DNA from: GWE2-42-39 sp942493345
GTDB taxonomy: Bacteria > Bacteroidota > Bacteroidia > Bacteroidales > Prolixibacteraceae
Assembly (NCBI GenBank): GCA_942493345.1
Contig: OW818695.1
Span: 3,782,001-3,846,000, forward strand
Direction of reading: 5' to 3'
DNA length: 64,000 bases
Of this stretch, positions 34,778 to 43,305 are shown one piece after another. Within the stretch, counting starts at the first letter, position 1. Every line of letters begins with the position of its first letter. The notes beneath the pieces were generated by a model, which was not told the DNA's origin, ran no database searches, and worked only from the letters and a program-made list of their open reading frames with translations. Both the position numbers and the translations under genes were made by a program.

Positions 34778-34804
34778 TGTCATTCTGAGCACAGCGAAGA
34801 ATCT
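34778..34804 (+). repeat. Right direct copy of the 27-nt hairpin repeat
   Basis: Matches the left copy (34354-34380) at 26 of 27 positions; the one change (G to A) is in the hairpin loop. It lies 55 bp before the permease start. AT-rich CAATC/CAATT-type low-complexity sequence follows to about 34845. Confidence 0.8.
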
Positions 34805-34858
34805 CTAACAATCAAACAATTTAGCAATTAATCATCCAACAATAAAACTCTTTTCTCC

Positions 34859-37800
34859 GTGACCCTATTTCGTTACATCATAAAATCGATACTGCATTAC
34901 GCTAAATTGAATATCGCGACCATTTTGGGCGTCGCGCTGAGTACAGCCATCCTGGTGGGTGCGCTGATCATTGGTGATTCGGTGAAATACAGCCTTCAGC
35001 AAATTACCATCGAACGGCTGGGAAACACCGACGCGGTGATCACTGCCGGAGAACGGCTTTTCACCCGTCAACTGGCCGAAAATATCAGCAAAAACAGCAA
35101 TCTAAAAACCTCTGCTGTGCTTCGTGCCAATGGAATTGCTATTGTCGATGGCGGCCAGGTACGCGTTAACCAGCTCCAGGTATGGGGAATTGATAGCCTG
35201 TTCGCTTCATTTTGCAATGTTTCCGGACAATTCAGTCTGTCGGGCAACGAAGTGCTGATAAACGAAAATTTGGCTTCTATCATGCAAATAAAGGAAGGTG
35301 ATGAATTTCTGCTGCGTGTGAACAAACTTAGCACTTTCCCGGCAAATACCCCTTTTGTTGCGGCAGAGGAGACCACTATCTCGTTCCGTGTAAAGATAAA
35401 GGGGATTGTGGGTGCGAAGGAAACCGGAAATTTCAATTTGCAAAATATTCAATCGGCGCCTCGCAATGTTTTTGTAAATGTTGCTTGGCTCAACACTCAG
35501 CTTGGCTTGAAAAACAAAGCCAATGCAGTTTTAATCGCCGGGGACACAGGAATTAGCAATATCAATTCACTTCTGAAAAGTAGTTGGACGGCGGATGACC
35601 TGAACCTGAAAATAAGGGAGAACAAGTATCTTGGCTATTCTGAAATGATCTCGGAGCGGGTATTCATCAGTCAGGAAACGGAAAATTCCTGTTTGCAGAA
35701 TATTCCGGGTGCAAGTTCTGTTTTTAGCTATTTTGTGAACCGGTTCCAACTACGCGGAAATGAAACTCCTTATTCGTTTATTTCAACGCTCACCGAAGGT
35801 ATTTCTGGAAACGAAATAATCATCAACGAATGGCTGGCGAACGACTTGAATGCCAAAAAAGGGGACACCATCCCGGTGCAATATTTTGAAGTTGGCCCTC
35901 TTCGCCGGTTGATTGAGCGGGATACCATGTTTGTTGTGACGCAAATTGTACCCATAAAAGGAGCGTGGGCCGATGTGAACCGCATGCCGGAAATACCCGG
36001 ATTGTCGGATGCAGGGCATTGCCGCGACTGGGAAGCCGGTATTCCGGTCGACTTGAACAAGGTGCGCGAAACCGACGAAGAGTACTGGAATCTTTACAAA
36101 GGCACGCCAAAAGCATTCGTTTCGCTCGAAACAGCACAAAAATTGTGGGGAAACCGCTTTGGAAAAACAACGGCCATTCGTTTCCCGTTTCAGGATAAAG
36201 AAAAACTTGCCCAACAGGTTGTATCGGTTTTGCAGCCCGAAGAGATGGGTTTTCAGCTTCAGCAGGTAAAAACCGAAGGGATGGTTGCTGCCAGCAATGG
36301 CGTCGATTTTGGCGGCTTGTTTATCGGACTCAGTTTCTTTGTGCTTGCCGCTGCCATCCTGCTTTCAATATTGATGTTCAAATTGTTTTTGGGCTTCCGC
36401 AGAGACGAAATCGGCACGCTCACTGCGCTTGGTTTCGGTATTCGGCAGGTGCAGAAGATATTTATTGCTGAAGCCTCTGTTTTGGTTTTTTCCGGAATTA
36501 TTGTCGGCATCCCGTTCAGTATTGCATACAACAAGCTGATTTTGCAGGCGGTAAATTCAATTTGGGTCGACATTGTGCGCACATCCATTGTGTACATCCA
36601 CATTCGAACCGGTTCGGTCATTCTGGGCACTTCGGTCATTTTTGTTTTATCGCTATTGCTGATCTTTTTTATAACGAAAAGTTTTCTGAAACAGGAAGTT
36701 GTCAGTTTGCAAAAACAGGTTCAGCAAATACAGAAAGCGCCGCGAAGAGCAGGGAAATGGCTCGGGATTGTGCTGGTTGTCGCATCGGTATTCATGGTTT
36801 TCAGCGGTGGTTTAAGCAAAGGGGAAATCAATCCTGAATTGTTTTTCATCAGCGGGTTTGGCCTGCTGCCGGGGTTGATACTGGTTTTCAATGATTTGTT
36901 TTTCAGAATAGGACAATCAAAAGCAACCTCCGGTTTTAGCCTGAAAAGCTTTTTACTGAAGCGCATTGCAGCCAACCGGAGACAAAATACGATGATTATC
37001 AGTTTCCTTTCAATTGGAATATTTTTGGTGGTATCGACCGGGGTGAACCGGAAGAACCTGGCCAAAGATGCGGACCGGAATTTCTCGGGAACGGGCGGTT
37101 ACAGCTTGTTTGCCGAAACAACCATCCCGGTTCTGGAAGATTTGAATGATGCCAAAGTCGCTGAAAATTTCGGTTTCGATGCCAATACTCAGTTTGTACA
37201 GTTCAGGGTGAAACCGGGCGACAATGCCAGTTGTCTGAACCTGAACCGCATTGCCCGTCCGCGTATTATTGGTTTCGATCCGGAGGTTTTCGACCAACGC
37301 AAATCGTTTACTTTCCTGGTAAAATCGAACGATTTGGATGTTGAAAACCCGTGGAATTCGCTGAACAAACCGACAGCGCAGGGATATATTCCTGCCATTG
37401 CCGACCAGACGGTAATAAAATGGGCACTGGGTAAAAACGTGGGCGATACGCTGGTTTATGTAAGCGAAAATGGCGAAAAACTGAAACTGCAGTTGATCGG
37501 AGGGCTTGCCAACTCGGTTTTCCAGGGCAATGTGCTGATTGCTGAAAAGTATTTCAATGAAAATTATCCGTCGGTAAGCGGCTCCAATTTGTTTCTGATT
37601 GATTCGGAAATTGGAACAGGAGAGTTTGAGACAACGATCAAAGACAATCTTCGGAATTACGGGGTTGATGTTGTTCCCGCTGCCCAACGCCTGCTCGAAT
37701 TCTATAAAATAGAAAACACGTATTTGAATATATTTCTGATGCTTGGCGCGTTAGGGCTTCTTATCGGTACCATCGGATTAGGAATAATTATTTTCAGGAT

Positions 37801-38098
37801 GGTCAGCGAACGAAGCAATGAATATGCGGTTTTGCTGGCGCTCGGTTTCCAAAAGCGAACGATTTACCGCCTCGTTTTTACTGAAAATCTGCTGATTATT
37901 CTGGTTGCATTGTTCACCGGGTTGATTCCATCTGTTGTGAGCGCCATTCCTTCAGCAACCGCCGAGATTTATCAGAACTTGCTTTGGTGGCCATTTATCA
38001 TCAGTGTGCTGGTGTTTGTCAGCGCCGTGGTTTGGATGGTTGTCAGCATCCGGTTGGCGATGCGCCGGAACCTGGTTTCGTTGCTGCGAAACGACTAA
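34859..38098 (+). CDS. Large FtsX-type ABC transporter permease
   Basis: A 1079-aa permease starting at GTG 34859. The N-terminal anchor (LNIATILGVALSTAILVGALIIGDSV, about 18-43) is followed by a large periplasmic domain (about 45-480). A first FtsX core follows with helices near 488-512, 533-560, 597-622, 645-662, 668-690 and 717-735. After a second soluble domain there is a C-terminal FtsX core (about 958-985, 1002-1030, 1045-1068). This duplicated layout matches the large FtsX/MacB-like permeases encoded beside LolD-like ATPases. The likely ATPase partner is the gene at 33682, from which it is parted by the GIY-YIG element; a promoter inside or after that element would be needed. Substrate unknown. 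Confidence 0.9.
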   Translation: MTLFRYIIKSILHYAKLNIATILGVALSTAILVGALIIGDSVKYSLQQITIERLGNTDAVITAGERLFTRQLAENISKNSNLKTSAVLRANGIAIVDGGQVRVNQLQVWGIDSLFASFCNVSGQFSLSGNEVLINENLASIMQIKEGDEFLLRVNKLSTFPANTPFVAAEETTISFRVKIKGIVGAKETGNFNLQNIQSAPRNVFVNVAWLNTQLGLKNKANAVLIAGDTGISNINSLLKSSWTADDLNLKIRENKYLGYSEMISERVFISQETENSCLQNIPGASSVFSYFVNRFQLRGNETPYSFISTLTEGISGNEIIINEWLANDLNAKKGDTIPVQYFEVGPLRRLIERDTMFVVTQIVPIKGAWADVNRMPEIPGLSDAGHCRDWEAGIPVDLNKVRETDEEYWNLYKGTPKAFVSLETAQKLWGNRFGKTTAIRFPFQDKEKLAQQVVSVLQPEEMGFQLQQVKTEGMVAASNGVDFGGLFIGLSFFVLAAAILLSILMFKLFLGFRRDEIGTLTALGFGIRQVQKIFIAEASVLVFSGIIVGIPFSIAYNKLILQAVNSIWVDIVRTSIVYIHIRTGSVILGTSVIFVLSLLLIFFITKSFLKQEVVSLQKQVQQIQKAPRRAGKWLGIVLVVASVFMVFSGGLSKGEINPELFFISGFGLLPGLILVFNDLFFRIGQSKATSGFSLKSFLLKRIAANRRQNTMIISFLSIGIFLVVSTGVNRKNLAKDADRNFSGTGGYSLFAETTIPVLEDLNDAKVAENFGFDANTQFVQFRVKPGDNASCLNLNRIARPRIIGFDPEVFDQRKSFTFLVKSNDLDVENPWNSLNKPTAQGYIPAIADQTVIKWALGKNVGDTLVYVSENGEKLKLQLIGGLANSVFQGNVLIAEKYFNENYPSVSGSNLFLIDSEIGTGEFETTIKDNLRNYGVDVVPAAQRLLEFYKIENTYLNIFLMLGALGLLIGTIGLGIIIFRMVSERSNEYAVLLALGFQKRTIYRLVFTENLLIILVALFTGLIPSVVSAIPSATAEIYQNLLWWPFIISVLVFVSAVVWMVVSIRLAMRRNLVSLLRND

Positions 38099-38165
38099 TT
38101 TTTAGCTTATTGAATATTTTTCAGACTAAATTTCGATGAAAGCGTTGAGATAAAAATAAAATTTT

Positions 38166-38197
38166 TATTTTTGCTCTGGTCTGTTCTGGTATGTTTG
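38166..38197 (+). promoter_or_regulatory. Candidate promoter boxes for the GH3 gene
   Basis: Two exact TAnnTTTG matches, TATTTTTG at 38166-38173 and TATGTTTG at 38190-38197, lie 108 and 84 bp upstream of the GH3 ATG. Either would give a leader of roughly 75-100 nt. Confidence 0.35.
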
Positions 38198-38280
38198 TGT
38201 TTTTTTATTTTAAGTATCGAGTATCAAAAATCGAATACAGGCATACTACAACGGCAATAAACAAACTAAAATATTGACCA

Positions 38281-40926
38281 ATGAACAAATTCAAAATCCT
38301 ATTAATTACCCTATTACTTGCAGGTTCTGCAAAAGCTCAGCAAGACCAGAGCTTGAAATTTTTAGATCCTAATTTGCCTATTGATGAACGGGTCAATAAT
38401 TTGATCTCGCAAATGACCTTGGAAGAAAAAATCAGCCAGCTGGAACATACTGCACCCGCCATTCCACGATTGCAAATTCCGGAATACAACTGGTGGAACG
38501 AATGTTTGCACGGCTTGGCACGAACCGGGTATGCAACGGTTTTTCCACAATCGTTGACCATTGCATCGTCGTTCGATGCCAATTTGATTTTCGATGTTGC
38601 AAATATTATTTCTGATGAAGCACGTGCCAAACATCATGAATACCTGCGCCGGGGACAGCGGGGAATGTACCAGGGACTTACATTCTGGTCGCCGAACATT
38701 AATATTTTACGTGACCCTCGCTGGGGACGCGGCCACGAAACGTACGGGGAAGATCCATATCTGATGGGAGAGATGGGATCGCAATTTATCCGGGGGCTAC
38801 AGGGCGACGATCCCAAATACCTCAAATTGGTAGCTACTTCGAAGCATTTTGCAGTTCACTCGGGACCCGAAGCTTTGCGCCATTCGTTTGATACGGATGT
38901 GAGTGATTGCGATTTGTACGAAACCTATTTACCTGCTTTCTATAAAACAGTTACCGATGCTAAAGTGTATTCGATAATGAGCGCTTACAATCGTTTTCGC
39001 GGTGAATCAGCAACAGCACATTCGTTTTTACTGCAAAAAGTTCTTCGCGACCAGTGGGGATTTCAGGGATATGTTGTATCCGACTGCGGGGCAGTAGCCG
39101 ATATTTATGGAGGCCATGCCATTGTTAAAACTCCGGAGGAAGCAGCAGCCTTGAGTATAAAAAATGGTTGCGATATCAACTGTGGAAATACATTCAGTCA
39201 TCTTGGCGAGGCTATTAAAAAGGGATATGCGACAGAAGCTGATATTGATGTGGCTCTGGAGCGTCTTTTCACTGCCCGTTTTAAGCTGGGCATGTTCGAT
39301 CCGGATGATAAAGTGCCGTATGCACAAATTCCATATTCTTCCGTTTGTTCCGATTACCACAACGCAATGGCGCGCAAAGCAGCACAGGAAAGTGTTGTAT
39401 TACTGAAAAATAGGGAAAACATCCTTCCTTTTTCAAAAGAAAAAATTAAAAAACTGGCTGTTATTGGTCCCAATGCTGACAACTGGGAAGCGCTGATTGG
39501 CAATTATAACGGTATCCCAAAGAACCCGGTTACTGTATTGAAAGGCCTTCAGAATAAAATTGCTCCTGAAGCTGAAGTGGTATACACTTTGGGATCCGAT
39601 TTGGCAGAAGGCATTCACGATATGAAAATTATTCCATCGTGTTACTGGCAAACCGAAGACGGGCGACAGGGGTTGACCGGTGAATACTTCGATAACAATA
39701 AGTTTGAAGGAGAACCTTTGTTTGTTAAAACTGAAGATAAAATTGATTTTTACTGGGAACAGGAAACTCCTGATCCACGGATGAAAGATCACAATTATTC
39801 CATTCGCTGGACTGGCTACCTGCTCCCTCCGGTATCGGGTGCTTATCAGTTGGGTAGTTGGATCATGTCTGGCGGAAATGTATATTTAAATGGCGAGCAG
39901 ATATTTAAAATTCGTGCTGATCATCATGGAACTTATCAGGAAAAGGCAGTTGAATTACAGGCCGGCAGAAAATATAAAGTGGTGTTTGAGTATTCTAATT
40001 TTTTTGGCGATGGCGATGCCAAGTTGTTGTGGGCGATGCCCAACCGCAATTTGCTGCCTGAAGCGCTGGAAGTTGCTAAGTCAGCAGATGCAGTGGTGCT
40101 TGTTTTAGGCCTTTCACAACGCATTGAAGGGGAAGAAATGCCCGTTAAACTCAAAGGTTTCGACGGTGGTGACCGCACCAGCCTTGACCTGCCGGAAAAT
40201 CAGCAACAATTATTGGAAGCCGTTACAGCAACCGGAAAACCCGTCATTTTGGTAATTATGGCTGGAAGTGCAATTTCTGTAAATTGGGCGCAGGAACATG
40301 TCGCTGCCATCCTGTATGCCGGATATCCCGGAGAAGAGGGCGGAAATGCAATTGCCGATGTGCTATTCGGCGATTACAACCCGGCCGGTCGCTTACCGGT
40401 TACTTATTACAAATCGGTTGACCAGCTTCCTTCGTTTGAGAATTACAACATGGAAGGCCGTACCTATCGCTATTTTAAAGCTGAACCACTGTATCCGTTT
40501 GGGTACGGGCTGAGTTACACTACATTTGCCTATTCCGATCTGAAACTGCCTGCTGATATAAAGGCTGGTGAAAATATATCGGTTTCGGTAACAGTAACGA
40601 ATACTGGTAAAAAAGACGGAGACGAAGTGGTTCAGTTGTACCTGACAGACGAAAAGGCATCGACTCTGCGGCCAATACGCCAGTTGGAAGGTTTTAAACG
40701 CATCCGCCTGAAAGCGGGCGAAAGTAAAACCGTTGAATTTGTATTGAATGCCCGACAATTGTCGATGATTGATAAAAAAGGCAACCGTGCTATCGAACCC
40801 GGTTGGTTTACGCTATCGGTGGGAGGGGAGCAGCCCGGTTTTCAAGGATATTTGAATGCACCGACTACCGAAACAATTTCAGTAAGGTTTAAAGTTTCAG
40901 GGACTAAATATTTTGAGATAAAATAA
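38281..40926 (+). CDS. Secreted GH3 beta-glycosidase with inserted PA14 domain
   Basis: An exo-acting beta-glucosidase/xylosidase-type enzyme of 881 aa. A signal peptide spans residues 1-20 (MNKFKILLITLLLAGSAKAQ). The GH3 barrel runs to about 330, with Asp268 in VVSDCGAVADIYGGH as nucleophile. The second GH3 domain is split by a PA14 carbohydrate-binding insert at about 455-600 (GRQGLTGEYFDNNKFEGE; YQLGSWIMSGGNVYLNGE). The C-terminal fibronectin-III-like domain (ISVSVTVTNTGKKDGDEVVQLY) is typical. The architecture resembles xylan 1,4-beta-xylosidase-type GH3 enzymes, but substrate cannot be fixed from sequence. It stands alone with its own promoter, not in a SusC/D locus. Confidence 0.94.
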   Translation: MNKFKILLITLLLAGSAKAQQDQSLKFLDPNLPIDERVNNLISQMTLEEKISQLEHTAPAIPRLQIPEYNWWNECLHGLARTGYATVFPQSLTIASSFDANLIFDVANIISDEARAKHHEYLRRGQRGMYQGLTFWSPNINILRDPRWGRGHETYGEDPYLMGEMGSQFIRGLQGDDPKYLKLVATSKHFAVHSGPEALRHSFDTDVSDCDLYETYLPAFYKTVTDAKVYSIMSAYNRFRGESATAHSFLLQKVLRDQWGFQGYVVSDCGAVADIYGGHAIVKTPEEAAALSIKNGCDINCGNTFSHLGEAIKKGYATEADIDVALERLFTARFKLGMFDPDDKVPYAQIPYSSVCSDYHNAMARKAAQESVVLLKNRENILPFSKEKIKKLAVIGPNADNWEALIGNYNGIPKNPVTVLKGLQNKIAPEAEVVYTLGSDLAEGIHDMKIIPSCYWQTEDGRQGLTGEYFDNNKFEGEPLFVKTEDKIDFYWEQETPDPRMKDHNYSIRWTGYLLPPVSGAYQLGSWIMSGGNVYLNGEQIFKIRADHHGTYQEKAVELQAGRKYKVVFEYSNFFGDGDAKLLWAMPNRNLLPEALEVAKSADAVVLVLGLSQRIEGEEMPVKLKGFDGGDRTSLDLPENQQQLLEAVTATGKPVILVIMAGSAISVNWAQEHVAAILYAGYPGEEGGNAIADVLFGDYNPAGRLPVTYYKSVDQLPSFENYNMEGRTYRYFKAEPLYPFGYGLSYTTFAYSDLKLPADIKAGENISVSVTVTNTGKKDGDEVVQLYLTDEKASTLRPIRQLEGFKRIRLKAGESKTVEFVLNARQLSMIDKKGNRAIEPGWFTLSVGGEQPGFQGYLNAPTTETISVRFKVSGTKYFEIK

Positions 40927-41019
40927 GCATGTAGAATTATTGATAAGATTTTTGGGGTGCAGTTCACAATGCCGGGCTTTTTTATCGGGTGTCGCGAATT
41001 GTATTTGTGAAAAGCCTTC

Positions 41020-41056
41020 ATAGAGAGAGTTTCACTTAAAGTGAAGCTCTCTCTAT
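41020..41056 (+). terminator. Long hairpin after the GH3 gene
   Basis: An 18-bp stem with one G.T pair (arms ATAGAGAGAGTTTCACTT and AAGTGAAGCTCTCTCTAT), about 95 bp after the GH3 stop. It probably ends the GH3 transcript, though the following T-tract is weak. Confidence 0.6.
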
Positions 41057-41068
41057 TTGAAAAACAAA

Positions 41069-41107
41069 AACCACTTTCCGTGTTCCGAAGAATCGCAGAA
41101 AGTGGTT
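41069..41107 (-). terminator. Intrinsic terminator of yebC
   Basis: AACCACTTTC / GAAAGTGGTT forms a perfect 10-bp stem. On the minus strand it is followed by TTTGTTTTTC. It begins 28 bp after the yebC stop. Confidence 0.75.
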
Positions 41108-41134
41108 TCTGAAATAAAACTATAAATGATTGAT

Positions 41135-41845
41135 TTATGCGATGTTGGTAAATACTACCTGAACATCTTCATCGTCTTCCAGTTTGTCGAGTAACTTTTC
41201 AATGTCGACCAGTTGTTCTTCGGTAAACGAAACCGGAGTGGTGGCAAAACGTTGCAGGTTTGATTTGACAATTTGGATGCCTTTTTCTTCAAAAGCATGG
41301 GTCAGCGTACCGAAGTTCGTGTAATCGCCGGTAGCAACCACCGTATTGTCATCCACTTCAATTTCTTCCAAACCGGCGTCAATCAGTTCCAGTTCCAGTT
41401 CTTCAATATCAATCCCGGCCGATTTTTCAAATTCGAAAACAGCTTTGCGGTCGAACATAAATTCGAGTGAACCGGTGGGCACCAAACTACCACCAATTTT
41501 GTTGAAATACGATTTTACGTTGGCCACAGTACGGGTGGTGTTGTCGGTGGCGCATTCCACAAAAACCAGAACTCCGTGAGGGCCTTTGCCTTCGTAGTTT
41601 ACTTCAATAATATCAGCGGCATCTTTTCCGCTGGCTCGTTTAATAGCGGCATCAATATTATCTTTCGGCATGTTTTCCGCTTTCGCGTTCTGGATCGCTG
41701 TTCTCAGTTTTGCATTCATTTCCGGATCGGGCCCGCCTTCTTTTGCCGCTACCTGTATGGCTTTTGCCAACTTTGGAAATACGCGCGACATGTGTCCCCA
41801 GCGTTTCATTTTTGCAGCCTTGCGATATTCAAATGCTCTTCCCAT
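41135..41845 (-). CDS. yebC: YebC/PmpR-family (TACO1-like) regulatory protein
   Basis: A 236-aa YebC-family protein. The family was first described as transcriptional regulators; related members, including mitochondrial TACO1, help ribosomes translate proline-rich or stalling stretches. The N-terminus MGRAFEYRKAAKMKRWGHMSRVFPKLAK is near the canonical MAGHSKW-type start but longer. PKDNIDAAIKRASGKDAADIIEVNYEGKGPHGVLVFVEC and the NTVVATGDYTNFGTLTHAFEEKGI region are well conserved. It ends with its own terminator and is divergent from the DUF6155 gene. Confidence 0.93.
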   Translation of the reverse strand: MGRAFEYRKAAKMKRWGHMSRVFPKLAKAIQVAAKEGGPDPEMNAKLRTAIQNAKAENMPKDNIDAAIKRASGKDAADIIEVNYEGKGPHGVLVFVECATDNTTRTVANVKSYFNKIGGSLVPTGSLEFMFDRKAVFEFEKSAGIDIEELELELIDAGLEEIEVDDNTVVATGDYTNFGTLTHAFEEKGIQIVKSNLQRFATTPVSFTEEQLVDIEKLLDKLEDDEDVQVVFTNIA

Positions 41846-42038
41846 GATGGTGTTCGTTATTGATTTTATTGAATGTTGTAAGTTCTATATTTTCGGCAAA
41901 AATACAAATTCATCGTTTATCGCATCCTGCATCTTCATTTTTTTTCTGATAAAGCAGTCTGTTTTCTGTAAATGCTTTTCTTTGTGTACCGAAGGATTGA
42001 TTTTTGTAATCGGTTCCTTTCCTTTATTTTTGGAAAAT

Positions 42039-42560
42039 ATGAGCAAACGCGAGTTAAAACAGTACCTGAAAGAATTGAACAAAGAGCAGCTCGAAGAGCA
42101 ATTGTTGGATATATATAACCGCTTCAGGGAGGTGAAGGAGTATTACGATTTTGCTTTCAACCCGAAGGAAAACGAGTTGCTTGAACAATGCCGCTTCGCG
42201 ATTGGCAAGGAATATTTCCCGTTGAATGGGCGAAAAGCAAAGGCGCGCCGTTCGGTTGGACAAAAATGGGTACGAAAACTAAAACTTTTGGGCGCTGAAC
42301 CATCGCTGATTGCCGACATCATGCTGTATAACGTTGAAATAGCACAATCTTGGTCGGGCGAACGGAAACCGGCAAAAGAAATTTTTTATCGCAGCATGTT
42401 CAAGTCGTTCGATGAAGCGCTGATTTTTATTGCTGAAAATGGCTTGCATCGTGATTTTTCACTCCGCCTGGAAAAGATTGTCGGGGTTTGCTATTCGCAG
42501 AACTGGCCCAACCGTTCGTCGTTTGAAAAATTGACCGAAATGTACACGACCAGGGAATGA
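42039..42560 (+). CDS. DUF6155 family protein
   Basis: A 173-aa cytoplasmic protein starting at ATG 42039 (MSKRELKQYLKELNKEQLEEQLLDIY). The frame is open further upstream to 41670, but that part lies over the yebC gene and its promoter and has no family character. Conserved-looking blocks are VKEYYDFAFNPKENELLEQCR, AIGKEYFPLNGRKAKARRSVGQK and ADIMLYNVEIAQSWSGE. It is predicted mostly helical, with no signal peptide and no catalytic motif recognised. Function unknown for the family. It is divergent from yebC. Confidence 0.82.
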   Translation: MSKRELKQYLKELNKEQLEEQLLDIYNRFREVKEYYDFAFNPKENELLEQCRFAIGKEYFPLNGRKAKARRSVGQKWVRKLKLLGAEPSLIADIMLYNVEIAQSWSGERKPAKEIFYRSMFKSFDEALIFIAENGLHRDFSLRLEKIVGVCYSQNWPNRSSFEKLTEMYTTRE

Positions 42561-42710
42561 TTGCCGGACATCAGATGTTTCAAATGATGAATTTTGAATT
42601 ATAAATTTTGAATGAAAAATCCGAAAAAATGATTCGTTGTATTTGCGGTGAACCATGCTGTCAATCTTCCCTTTGGATTTTGGATTTTTTATTTGGGATT
42701 TTACCACAAA
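42561..42710. other. AT-rich low-complexity intergenic region
   Basis: Contains repeated AATTTTGAAT-type units (42585-42625) and a GGATTTTGGATTTTTTATTTGG stretch. This resembles the simple-sequence spacers seen at about 2040, 34810 and 58210. Convergent 3' ends of DUF6155 and the YkgJ-like gene meet here; no clear terminator hairpin. Confidence 0.4.
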
Positions 42711-43214
42711 TTATATCAGTTCTCGTATTGAAATCAGATCGAATTTCCCATATTGCTGCATATCCGGGCTTTTTATAAATTCTTCGTTCAGCAAAAACAG
42801 TTCGCTGTTGAATTTATCTTGCGGAAAAGTATTGTCGTCGTCAAAATCGTCGAAATCGGTAAAATTCAGTTCGCAGGCCGATAATTCCCATTCTTCGGTT
42901 TCGCTGTTCACGTACAAAAAGGGGAGACCGTGGGTACGGCATATAATAGGACGGTGTTCGTAAATGGTGCATTCGTGGTTTTTCAGAAAAATACAGGCAT
43001 TTTCGTCTTCCGGCTGCGAAGCAACAATCGTGCCTTCGCTTTCGATCTGGTTTTTGATGTAATAAAACTCGATCGGGAAGATGGAATAATCCATGCAGCA
43101 AAGGTCGCAGCCCTTTTTGCATTGCACGTGCGATTGGTGCAAATTGAATAATTGATCGGATAATTGGTCAATTTCGTTGCGAAGAGCAATGTATTTTTTG
43201 AATTTCGTTTCCAT
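42711..43214 (-). CDS. YkgJ-family cysteine cluster protein
   Basis: A 167-aa protein with the zinc/iron-chelating YkgJ (UPF0153) cysteine cluster. QCKKGCDLCCMDYSIFPIEF supplies C-x-x-x-C-x-x-C-C, and NACIFLKNHECTIYEHRPIICRTHGLPF adds the remaining cysteines of the usual eight-Cys pattern. The start is ATG 43214 (METKFKKYIALRNEIDQL). A longer frame from 43262 is rejected because its first codons lie in a palindromic repeat. An acidic stretch (FTDFDDFDDDN) follows the cluster. The biochemical role is unknown; metal binding is inferred. Confidence 0.87.
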   Translation of the reverse strand: METKFKKYIALRNEIDQLSDQLFNLHQSHVQCKKGCDLCCMDYSIFPIEFYYIKNQIESEGTIVASQPEDENACIFLKNHECTIYEHRPIICRTHGLPFLYVNSETEEWELSACELNFTDFDDFDDDNTFPQDKFNSELFLLNEEFIKSPDMQQYGKFDLISIRELI

Positions 43215-43236
43215 AGGGCAAATGTAAACGATTTTG

Positions 43237-43273
43237 CAACTCATCCGATGACTCGAAGTCATCGGATGAGTTG
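43237..43273. repeat. 17-bp perfect inverted repeat containing the TCATCCGATGACT core
   Basis: The arms CAACTCATCCGATGACT (43237-43253) and AGTCATCGGATGAGTTG (43257-43273) are exact reverse complements with a 3-bp spacer (CGA). Each arm holds the same 13-bp core as the elements at 6275-6364. It lies between gltA (ends 43306, minus) and the YkgJ-like gene (starts 43214, minus). It could terminate gltA transcription, but no T-run follows. Confidence 0.7.
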
Positions 43274-43305
43274 GCCGTGAATTCCGGCTTTTGAATAAAT
43301 TTATA

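Larger units (their letters stand above)
34354..34804 (+). mobile_element. Putative GIY-YIG nuclease element bounded by 27-bp repeats
   Basis: A 451-bp unit made of a 27-nt hairpin repeat, a 103-codon GIY-YIG nuclease gene, an inverted variant of the repeat, and a second direct copy. It sits exactly between the ATPase and permease genes of one ABC exporter, genes that are normally adjacent or overlapping, so it looks like an insertion. No transposase is present; the nuclease is the only candidate for mobility. The boundaries are set at the outer ends of the two direct copies; target-site duplications outside them were not seen. Mobility is inference. Confidence 0.55.

Noticed and set aside
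41670..42038. N-terminal extension of the DUF6155 frame
   Set aside because: It is antisense to yebC and its upstream region; the family sequence begins at ATG 42039.
43215..43262. Upstream ATG for the YkgJ-like gene
   Set aside because: It lies inside the palindromic repeat and adds residues without family character; ATG 43214 is the better start.
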